From an uncultured Oscillochloris sp. (GTDB lineage: Bacteria > Chloroflexota > Chloroflexia > Chloroflexales > Chloroflexaceae), in assembly GCA_903877945.1 (NCBI GenBank), contig CAIRFY010000572.1, positions 1-9,489 of the forward strand: a stretch of 9,489 nucleotides of DNA. Direction: 5' to 3'. The position numbers were made by a program, and so were the translations under genes. Within the stretch, counting starts at the first letter, position 1, and every line of letters begins with the position of its first letter. The notes under the pieces were generated by a model. It was not told the origin of the DNA, ran no database searches, and saw only the letters and a program-made list of their open reading frames with translations. Below, one piece after another: positions 1-5,623 of this stretch.

Positions 1-163
1 CTTCGCTTCGCTCAGAATGACAGCGTTACTTTTGCGGTAGTGCCTTTTTTATTGATGTTTGGCGAAAAAGCCGCCAAACATCAACAGGTAGTGGCTCAAT
101 TCGGAATGGTGGTCATTCTGAGCGAAGCGAAGAATCCCGACCGGGACGCTGAGCGAAGCGAAG
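1..163. repeat. Nested inverted repeats downstream of aroC
   Basis: Bases 1-21 are a perfect reverse complement of 112-132 (core CTGAGCGAAGCGAAG). The same 15-base core recurs in direct orientation at 149-163. Nested between the outer arms is a second perfect 13-bp inverted repeat, 52-64 with 72-84 (core TTGATGTTTGGCG), with a 7-base A-rich loop. An 8-bp pair GGTAGTGG (87-94) / CCACTACC (183-190) flanks the right part. No open frame with coding character lies here. The outer left arm touches the window edge, so the element may be longer. The core looks like a dispersed intergenic repeat, but copy number cannot be judged from one window. The inner hairpin is not followed by a T-run on either strand, so it is not a classical terminator for aroC. 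Confidence 0.75.
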
Positions 164-223
164 CGTGACATTCGAGATAGATCCACTACCCATCAACAAA
201 GAACGGGATTCGGAGCGCAACCG

Positions 224-1297
224 CTAGGTTAGCCTAGCTGCCCGCTGGCGCAGCAGGTGGTCGGCCAGCACCAGGGCCAGCATGGCCTCGGCTACCGGTA
301 CCAGGCGTGGCAGCACGGTCGGGTCGTGGCGACCATGCACCTCTATCGTGGCCGGGTTCCCGTCGCGGTCAACCGTCTGCTGGGGCTGAGCAATGCTGGC
401 CGGGGGCTTGGCAGCCAGGCGCACGATGATCTCCTCGCCAGTGGAGATCCCGCCGAGGATGCCGCCGTGGCGGTTGCTGGTCGTGCCGATGCTGCCGTCA
501 TCCCGACGCACAAAGGGGTCGTTGTTCTGCGATCCGCGCAGGCCAATCACGCCGAAGCCTTCGCCAAACTCCACGCCCCTGATCGCCGGGATGGAGAACA
601 TGGCCTTGCCAATATCGGCCTGGAGCTTATCGAAGACCGGCTCACCCAGACCGGCGGGCACGCCACGGGCGCGCACCTCAACCACGCCGCCCAGGGAGTC
701 CAGGGCGTGGCGGGCCGCCTCCACGCGGGCCACCATCTCCTCGGCCACCGCCGGGTCGGGGCAACGCATGATGTTGCGCTCGATCTCGTCCTCATCGATC
801 ACGTTGGCCCGCAGGTCGCCCAGTTGAAGCGTATAGCCGACGATTCGCACGCCGGAGCGGGCCAGCAACAGCTTGGCGACCGCGCCGCCCGCCACTCGCC
901 CAATCGTCTCGCGGGCGCTGGATCGCCCGCCGCCGCGCCAGTCGCGCAGCCCGTACTTCGCGTCCCAGCTATAGTCGGCGTGGCCGGGCCGGTACAGGTC
1001 TTTAATGCTCTCGTAGTGCGCCGACTTCGCATCGCTATTGAAGACCAGCATGCTGATCGGCGTGCCGGTAGTGCGGCCCTCGAAGACGCCCGAGAGGATC
1101 TGCACTGCGTCAGGCTCCTGGCGCTGCGAACTAACTTTGCTCTGGCCCACGCGGCGGCGATCCAGCTCGCGCTGAATATCCTCGACCGTCAGTTCCAGCC
1201 CCGACGGACAGCCATCAACTGTGCAGCCGACACCCGGCCCATGCGACTCGCCCCAGGTGGTGAGGCGGAAGCTCTGTCCAAAGCTATTTCCTGGCAT
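224..1297 (-). CDS. aroC: Chorismate synthase (AroC)
   Basis: Chorismate synthase converts 5-enolpyruvylshikimate-3-phosphate to chorismate, the last step of the shikimate pathway, using reduced FMN in the cytoplasm. The 357-residue protein is close to the usual family length. It opens with the family N-terminus MPGNSFGQSF and then GESHG (residues 16-20). Further on are RPGHADY (His106), the GGRSSARETIGRVAGG signature, and near the C-terminus GRHDPTVLPR. His19 and His106 correspond to the two invariant active-site histidines. I chose the ATG at 1295-1297 because the family starts at M-x-G-N. The frame can be extended to a TTG at 1313-1315, which would add six unconserved residues. No clear Shine-Dalgarno sequence precedes either start. 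It is the last gene of a leftward run, 208 bases after the rRNA methyltransferase gene, so co-transcription is possible but the gap could hide its own promoter. Confidence 0.97.
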   Translation of the reverse strand: MPGNSFGQSFRLTTWGESHGPGVGCTVDGCPSGLELTVEDIQRELDRRRVGQSKVSSQRQEPDAVQILSGVFEGRTTGTPISMLVFNSDAKSAHYESIKDLYRPGHADYSWDAKYGLRDWRGGGRSSARETIGRVAGGAVAKLLLARSGVRIVGYTLQLGDLRANVIDEDEIERNIMRCPDPAVAEEMVARVEAARHALDSLGGVVEVRARGVPAGLGEPVFDKLQADIGKAMFSIPAIRGVEFGEGFGVIGLRGSQNNDPFVRRDDGSIGTTSNRHGGILGGISTGEEIIVRLAAKPPASIAQPQQTVDRDGNPATIEVHGRHDPTVLPRLVPVAEAMLALVLADHLLRQRAARLT

Positions 1298-1354
1298 ATA
1301 TGTGAGGGAGGACAAGGTTTCAGGATGAGCAATGTTACGTTACAGTTCTGTGCG

Positions 1355-1408
1355 ACCCTCACCCCCGGCCCCTCTCCCTCACGGGGAGAGGGGGCTGGGG
1401 GGTGAGGG
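1355..1408. repeat. C/G-rich palindromic repeat between the methyltransferase gene and aroC
   Basis: The left arm 1355-1378 pairs with 1384-1408 around a 5-base loop. The inner ten pairs are CCCCTCTCCC / GGGAGAGGGG, followed by one G-C pair, one G-T wobble, and an outer block in which five C face six G (one bulged base) before ACCCTCA / TGAGGGT closes the stem. This makes about 24 pairs in all. Related hairpins occur at 5464-5572, so it is a dispersed repeat rather than a gene-specific site. Transcribed in either direction it would fold strongly, and it could reduce read-through from the methyltransferase gene into aroC. It lacks a following T-run, so I do not call it a terminator. The remainder of 1298-1505 shows nothing else convincing. 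Confidence 0.85.
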
Positions 1409-1505
1409 TGGAGCGGCGATAAACTGTAAAGTACCTGCGAACCTTGTCGAACAGGAAAAATAAGGAGTACACCGAGGGCACATCCATAGAAATGCATGCC
1501 TGCAC

Positions 1506-2714
1506 CTACAGCACGGGCAGCACCCGAGCGACAACAAACTTCAGGTAGCGCCCCTCGGGGAAGGATACCGGCACCGGGTGGTCGGCGGGCTGGCCCACCT
1601 CGTAGATGATCTGGGCGCGGCGCGGGGCGGCAACCGCTGACTCACCGAGCATGGAGCGGAACCCCTCGGGGCCGATCTGGCTGGTGCAACTCGACGTGAC
1701 CAGCAGACCGCCGGGTTCGATGCAGCGCATGGCCAGGGCGTTCAGCCGGGTGTAGGCGCGCTGGGCGGCGTAGGCACCACCCTTGGTGCGGGCGAAGCTA
1801 GGCGGGTCGAGGATCACCATCTGAAAGCGCCGCCCAGCCTTCACGTAGCTATCGAGCAGGCCAAAGCAGTCCTCAGTGATGAAGCTGTGCCGCCGAGCCT
1901 CAAGCCGGTTCAGCGCGATGTTATCGGCGGTAGCCTCGGCCAGACCGTGCCCACTATCAACGCTGATCACCGTATCGGCACCGCCGCGCAGCGCGTAGAG
2001 CGAAAATCCGCCCGTGTAAGCAAAGCAGTTTAATACCGTCAGGCCGCTGGACAGAGACTCAATCGCCCGCCGGTTTTCGCGCTGATCCAGGAAGAGACCG
2101 GTCTTCTGCCCGTGGCGCAGATCGGCGCGGAAGTAGAGTCCGTGTTCCTGGATCACCAGGTCGTCTGGCGGCAGATCGCCCCAGAGGGGCCGCAGACCCG
2201 CGACCGCAGGCGGAACGCCGGGATCGCCCTCCTCGTCATCCTGGGGGCGCTGATGCAGGGACACCCCGCGCAGATCCGGGTCACAGCCGCGCATAGCGGC
2301 GGCCACCGGGGCCACAATCGCCTGCACGCTCTCGGCGTAAGTATGGATAACGGCGTAATCGCCATAGCGATCAACCACCAGACCGGGTAGGCCATCGCCC
2401 TCACCGTAGATCCAGCGGTAGGCGCTGGTGGCCGGGATGCTATTGCGAATGGCGGCGCGGGCATCCCACGCCTCCCAGACCCGCTCGCCGAACCAGTCGG
2501 CGTCGGGCACTGCCGTGCGGCTGAACACGCGCACCGCGATGGCGCTGCGCGCATCCCACAGGCCATAGGCGACCCAGCCGCCGCAGCGAACACGCACCCA
2601 CTGGCCCGAGCGCAGTCGCTCGCCGCCCGACACATGGTTGCGATAGATCCACGGGTGGCCCTGCTGAAGCCGCGCCCGCAGGCTGGGGTCAATCGTAAGT
2701 TCGGGGGTGTTCAT
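1506..2714 (-). CDS. rlmI: Class I SAM-dependent rRNA methyltransferase, RlmI family (COG1092)
   Basis: The protein has 402 residues, close to E. coli RlmI (396), which makes 5-methylcytosine at position 1962 of 23S rRNA. An N-terminal PUA-like RNA-binding region begins with GHPWIYRNHV (residues 19-28). The middle carries RHGQKTGLFLDQRENR, a family hallmark. The Rossmann methyltransferase domain follows, with SAM-binding motif I LNCFAYTGGFSLYA, motif IV DPPSF at 303-307, and SSCTS with Cys343, the likely catalytic cysteine of an m5C enzyme. A proline- and acid-rich insertion (about residues 155-175, QRPQDDEEGDPG) sits before the catalytic domain. The start is ATG at 2712-2714, only 28 bases after the stop of the upstream glgC-like gene. 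The gap is mostly a hairpin repeat and no Shine-Dalgarno sequence is visible, so translation may depend on the upstream gene. Family assignment is strong. The exact rRNA target is inferred. Confidence 0.9.
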   Translation of the reverse strand: MNTPELTIDPSLRARLQQGHPWIYRNHVSGGERLRSGQWVRVRCGGWVAYGLWDARSAIAVRVFSRTAVPDADWFGERVWEAWDARAAIRNSIPATSAYRWIYGEGDGLPGLVVDRYGDYAVIHTYAESVQAIVAPVAAAMRGCDPDLRGVSLHQRPQDDEEGDPGVPPAVAGLRPLWGDLPPDDLVIQEHGLYFRADLRHGQKTGLFLDQRENRRAIESLSSGLTVLNCFAYTGGFSLYALRGGADTVISVDSGHGLAEATADNIALNRLEARRHSFITEDCFGLLDSYVKAGRRFQMVILDPPSFARTKGGAYAAQRAYTRLNALAMRCIEPGGLLVTSSCTSQIGPEGFRSMLGESAVAAPRRAQIIYEVGQPADHPVPVSFPEGRYLKFVVARVLPVL

Positions 2715-2722
2715 GGTGGTGT

Positions 2723-2748
2723 GTGTAGGGGTGCCTGCGCCCCTACAC
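2723..2748. repeat. Short GTGTAGGGG palindrome spanning the stop codon of the second glgC gene
   Basis: GTGTAGGGG at 2723-2731 is a perfect 9-bp inverted match to CCCCTACAC at 2740-2748, with an 8-base loop. The stop codon of the glgC-like gene (2743-2745, TAG on the minus strand) lies inside the right arm, and the left arm ends 8 bases upstream of the methyltransferase ATG. The sequence resembles the short GTAGGGGC-type palindromes dispersed in many bacterial genomes. Copy number here is unknown. On the mRNA it would form a hairpin exactly where a ribosome-binding site for the methyltransferase gene is expected. Confidence 0.7.
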
Positions 2749-3984
2749 GGTGGACCCGCTCTCTACAATATTACCCTTGCCGAAGGCGGCTTCGGCGGTG
2801 CGTGGGCGGATCGCCACATTTCGACCGATGCGTGTGCCATCGGGGATCTTGGCCTGGAGGCCAACTAACGTCAGGCCCGTGTTCAGGCGATCAGGCGCAT
2901 GATGGTTCGGCGTATTATCCTCGCCGTCGCCCAGCAGCACACCCGCGCCGATCCGCACGCCCTCGTCCACCAGACAGCGCTCGATCACCGCGTCAGGGCC
3001 AATCCACGCATCGCCAAAGATCACCGAGTCGCGCACCACCGCGCCGGGCGAAACATAGACCCCCGGCGAGAGTACCGAGCGCACCACGCTACCGTGGACC
3101 TGGCAGCCATCGCTAAGCAGGCTATTCTCAACCCGTGCGCCGGTGCCAACCTGTACGCCCGGTCGGTCGGCGCTGGTTGTATGAATCACCCACTCGGGGT
3201 CATACAGGTCGAGGGCGGGCGTCTCGGCGAGCAACGCCATATTCGCCTCGTAAAACGCCTGCACCGTGCCGACATCGGCCCAGTAACCCTGGAAATTGTA
3301 AGCGTAGGCGTTCGTCTTGCCGACGATCTTGGGCATAATATGCTGCCCAAAGTCCGCGTCGTCATTCTTAGCCAGCAGGTCAAGCAGATACTGCTTGCGA
3401 AAGACATAGATGCCCATCGAGGCCAGGCTTGAGGTAGAGCGGCGCGGCTTCTCAACAAAGCGATCAACCCGCCCGTCGCTGCCCACCGAGACGATCCCGT
3501 AGCGACGGACATCGTGGGGGCTCACGCTATGCACCGCCATCGTCACATCAGCACCACGCTCCTCGTGAAGCTGGAGCAACGGCGTATAGTCCATCTTATA
3601 GATGTGATCCCCGGCCAGAATCAGCACCACATCAACCGCGTGTTCCTCAACGAAATCGCGGTTATAGCGCACGGCGTCGGCGGTGCCGTGCTGCCAGCCA
3701 CCGCCATCGGGCGTAGGCGAGGGGTGCAGCAGCCGCAGACCGCCCTGGGCGCGGTCGAGATCCCAGGGCCGCCCGACGCCCAGGTGAACATGCAGCGAGC
3801 GCGGGCGATACTGGGTAAGGACACCGACGTTATAAATCCCCGAGTTCACACAGTTCGAGAGCGTGAAGTCAACAATCTTGAACTTGCCGCCGAAGGGCAC
3901 GGCAGCCTCGGTGCGCTCAGCGGTAAGCGTCGAGAGGGCGGGCGAGTCGCCGCCGGCAAGGATTAGTGCTAGGGTTCTCAGCAT
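2743..3984 (-). CDS. glgC: GlgC-like protein, probable non-catalytic (regulatory) ADP-glucose pyrophosphorylase subunit
   Basis: This 413-residue protein aligns along its whole length with the canonical GlgC encoded just upstream. It has the N-terminal nucleotidyltransferase domain with FKIVDFTLSNCVNSGI and VLTQYRP, the metal-binding Asp126 in LAGDHIYKMDY, FVEKP for glucose-1-phosphate, and GYWADVGT. A C-terminal left-handed beta-helix follows (LSPGVYVSPGAVVRDS...). The signature loop, however, is degenerate. GGxGTRL is replaced by GGDSPAL, so the Arg becomes Ala16, and RAKPA is replaced by RTEAA, so the Lys becomes Glu26. WYRGT is replaced by WQHGT (97-101). Loss of the Arg/Lys pair is what separates the modulatory large subunit from the catalytic small subunit in potato, and GlgD fills a similar modulatory role in Firmicutes. 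I infer a regulatory partner of the adjacent GlgC. It could instead be a weakly active or repurposed enzyme. The start is ATG at 3982-3984 with only a weak Shine-Dalgarno sequence. The stop codon is inside a palindromic repeat. Confidence 0.9.
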   Translation of the reverse strand: MLRTLALILAGGDSPALSTLTAERTEAAVPFGGKFKIVDFTLSNCVNSGIYNVGVLTQYRPRSLHVHLGVGRPWDLDRAQGGLRLLHPSPTPDGGGWQHGTADAVRYNRDFVEEHAVDVVLILAGDHIYKMDYTPLLQLHEERGADVTMAVHSVSPHDVRRYGIVSVGSDGRVDRFVEKPRRSTSSLASMGIYVFRKQYLLDLLAKNDDADFGQHIMPKIVGKTNAYAYNFQGYWADVGTVQAFYEANMALLAETPALDLYDPEWVIHTTSADRPGVQVGTGARVENSLLSDGCQVHGSVVRSVLSPGVYVSPGAVVRDSVIFGDAWIGPDAVIERCLVDEGVRIGAGVLLGDGEDNTPNHHAPDRLNTGLTLVGLQAKIPDGTRIGRNVAIRPRTAEAAFGKGNIVESGSTV

Positions 3985-4006
3985 ATTCTCAGCCTATAGG
4001 GCGCGG

Positions 4007-4083
4007 AATGCAAAATGCAAAATGCAAAATGCAAAAGTCGGATGCTTCTCCCATTTTGCATTTTGCATCTTGCATTTTGCATT
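4007..4083. repeat. ATGCAAA-type inverted repeat between the two glgC genes
   Basis: The left arm 4007-4036 consists of a tandem 7-mer AATGCAA-type unit repeated about four times. The right arm 4053-4083 is its reverse complement with a single mismatch (4069-4071 region), giving a stem of about 30 bp around a 16-base loop (4037-4052). The right arm runs into the TAA stop codon of the upstream glgC (4082-4084). The A/T-rich composition contrasts sharply with the G+C-rich genes on both sides. Both genes are read leftward, so the element lies inside their likely joint transcript and would form a long hairpin between the two cistrons. Confidence 0.85.
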
Positions 4084-5335
4084 AAATCGTCTCTCCCGAC
4101 GCCACATCGCCGCCCGGAAAATCCTCGGTGTCGCGGTCGGCGTTGATCACCACGTTCCGACCGACGCTAATGCCGGGCGGGATATGGGCCGACTTACCGA
4201 TCACCGAAATCCCGGTGTTGAGCTTATCCGGCTCACGAATATTGGGCACCGTCAGGTCGTCGCCAAAGCCGAGGCGTGCGCCCGCGCCCACCACCACCTG
4301 CTTATCGACGATCACCCGGTCGAGTACGGCCCCCGGCCCAATCCAGGTATCATTCATCACCACGCTGTCGCGCACCACCGCCCCTGGCGAGACATACACC
4401 CCCGGCGAGAGTACTGAGCGTTCCACCGTGCCACGGATACTACAACCGTTACAAACAATCGACTGGCTGACCCGCGCCTGTGGGCCGACCTTCACCGGCG
4501 GGCGCTCCTCGCTGCGCGTGCGGATCACCCAATCCTTATCAAACAGATCGAAGTCCAGCGCCGGGTCGAGCAGTTGCATACTCGTCTCCCAGTACGACTG
4601 GATCGTGCCCACGTCCACCCAGTAGCCCGAAAAGTGATGGGCGAAGACCCGATCCTCGGCGACCATGGCCGGGATCACGTTCTTGCCGAAGTCGATCCGT
4701 GGCTTATCGTCGCTGCCCTCAGAAAGCCGTGCAACGAGGGCGTCGGCGCTAAAAACGTAGATGCCCATCGAAGCCAGGTTGCCCTTGTCCCGATCCTTCG
4801 GCTTCTCCGTGAACTCGACGATCCGGTTGGTCTCATCGGTGGTCATGATCCCGAAGCGGTCGGTCTCATCAAGAGGGACAGGCATCACGCCCACTGTCAG
4901 GTCAGACTGGTTGCGCAGGTGCGTGGCGACAATCGCGCCGTAGTCCATCTTGTAAATATGATCCCCAGAAAGGATCAGCACCAGATCGGCACGCCGCTCA
5001 CGGATGAAATTCAGGTTCTGGTAGATCGCGTCCGAGGTGCCACGGTACCACGACTCATCGTTGCGGCCCTGGTAGGGCTGGAGCAACTGCACTCCGCCAC
5101 GGGCGCGGTCGAGATCCCAGGGCTTCCCAATGGAGATATGATCGTTCAGGGAGTGAGGCCGGTACTGCGTGAGTACTGCCACATCGAAGATCCCCGAATT
5201 GACGCAGTTCGAGAGGGTAAAGTCGATAATCCGAAACTTACCGGCAAAAGGAACCGATGGCTTGGCGCGCTTCTCCGAGAGTACGCTCAGACGAGTCCCC
5301 TCGCCGCCGGCCATGATCATCGCGACGACGCGCAT
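4082..5335 (-). CDS. glgC: Glucose-1-phosphate adenylyltransferase (ADP-glucose pyrophosphorylase), catalytic
   Basis: GlgC makes ADP-glucose and pyrophosphate from ATP and glucose-1-phosphate, the committed step of bacterial glycogen synthesis, as a cytoplasmic tetramer. All expected motifs are present: GGEGTRL (10-16, Arg15), RAKPSVPF (23-30, Lys25), FRIIDFTLSNCVNSGI, WYRGTSDA (96-103), LSGDHIYKMDY with Asp125, FTEKP, and GYWVDVGT. A C-terminal left-handed beta-helix follows (LSPGVYVSPGAVVRDS). The length of 417 residues is normal. I chose ATG at 5333-5335 because it gives the family start MRVVAMIMAGG and is preceded by AGAGGA (5341-5346) at 5 bases. The frame could be extended to a TTG at 5405-5407, but this would run through the predicted promoter and adds 24 unconserved residues. 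It is the first gene of the leftward run and is followed after 97 bases by a paralogue with a degenerate active site. Confidence 0.96.
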   Translation of the reverse strand: MRVVAMIMAGGEGTRLSVLSEKRAKPSVPFAGKFRIIDFTLSNCVNSGIFDVAVLTQYRPHSLNDHISIGKPWDLDRARGGVQLLQPYQGRNDESWYRGTSDAIYQNLNFIRERRADLVLILSGDHIYKMDYGAIVATHLRNQSDLTVGVMPVPLDETDRFGIMTTDETNRIVEFTEKPKDRDKGNLASMGIYVFSADALVARLSEGSDDKPRIDFGKNVIPAMVAEDRVFAHHFSGYWVDVGTIQSYWETSMQLLDPALDFDLFDKDWVIRTRSEERPPVKVGPQARVSQSIVCNGCSIRGTVERSVLSPGVYVSPGAVVRDSVVMNDTWIGPGAVLDRVIVDKQVVVGAGARLGFGDDLTVPNIREPDKLNTGISVIGKSAHIPPGISVGRNVVINADRDTEDFPGGDVASGETI

Positions 5336-5378
5336 AGCGATCCTCTGACACTTTGAGGCTAACCGATGGGCTGGCCCG

Positions 5379-5407
5379 ATTGTACCCCCAAACAGGGGGA
5401 TGTGCAA
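5379..5407 (-). promoter_or_regulatory. Predicted promoter for the glgC-glgC-rlmI-aroC run
   Basis: On the minus strand, TTGCAC (5402-5407) and TACAAT (5379-5384) are separated by 17 bases, a sigma-70-like arrangement (3/6 and 5/6 matches to consensus). The predicted transcript would start near 5372 and have a leader of about 37 bases before the glgC ATG. The spacer holds a perfect 5-bp palindrome with a 5-base loop, CCCCC (5385-5389) and GGGGG (5395-5399), which could be a protein-binding site or just base composition. This is prediction only. Confidence 0.45.
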
Positions 5408-5428
5408 AAGACCCGGTCGCCGCTACCC

Positions 5429-5437
5429 TGGTATAAT
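5429..5437 (+). promoter_or_regulatory. Extended -10 element facing the patatin gene
   Basis: TGGTATAAT on the plus strand is an exact TGnTATAAT extended -10 element. There is no good -35 hexamer at the usual distance, which extended -10 promoters tolerate. Transcription would begin near 5444 and give a leader of about 180 bases before the patatin ATG at 5624. It points away from the glgC promoter, so the region is divergently transcribed. Confidence 0.45.
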
Positions 5438-5463
5438 GAGCGTCAGAAGTGTTTCGCCGACCG

Positions 5464-5572
5464 TGCCCCCTCACCCCCTGCCCCTCTCCCACACGGGGAG
5501 AGGGGAGATTCCGCAGTAGGACGCATCCGACTCCCCCTCTCCCGTTCAGGGAGAGGGGGCTGGGGGCTGAGC
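5464..5572. repeat. Composite C/G-rich palindromic repeat in the patatin leader
   Basis: Two hairpins lie side by side. The first pairs CCCCTCTCCC (5481-5490) with GGGAGAGGGG (5496-5505). The second pairs CCCCCTCTCCC (5533-5543) with GGGAGAGGGGG (5549-5559). The outer flanks (C-rich with TCACCCCC at 5464-5480, GGCTGGGGGCTGAG at 5558-5571) match the outer arms of the single-copy element at 1355-1408. This suggests the same family with an internal duplication or a nested insertion. The two arms of the whole element can also pair with each other. It lies between the predicted plus-strand promoter and the patatin start. Confidence 0.8.
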
Positions 5573-5623
5573 GGCGGTGGACTCCTTAATTCGTAACGCA
5601 TTGCATGTAAAGGCGTTTTCTCT

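Noticed and set aside
52..84. Hairpin downstream of aroC as a Rho-independent terminator
   Set aside because: In the direction of aroC transcription the stem is followed by an A-rich, not a T-rich, stretch. In the other direction there is no T-run either.
257..1405. Long plus-strand open frame (382 codons) opposite aroC
   Set aside because: It is antisense to a confidently identified chorismate synthase. Its His/Ala/Gly-rich composition is typical of a shadow frame in G+C-rich DNA, and it runs into the palindromic repeat at its 3' end.
1189..1497. Minus-strand 102-codon frame upstream of and overlapping aroC
   Set aside because: Its middle (PPAPSPREGEGPG) is simply the translated C/G palindrome, and the rest overlaps aroC in another frame. 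There is no sign of a real small protein.
3994..4024. Possible internal promoter for the second glgC formed at the ATGCAAA repeat edge (TTGCAT, 16 bases, TATAGG on the minus strand)
   Set aside because: Only 3/6 and 4/6 matches to consensus, and the -35 is drawn from a repeat that offers several equivalent hexamers, so chance is likely.
4574..5356. Plus-strand 260-codon frame opposite the catalytic glgC
   Set aside because: It is antisense to a strongly conserved gene, has no recognisable motif, and has the shadow-frame composition.
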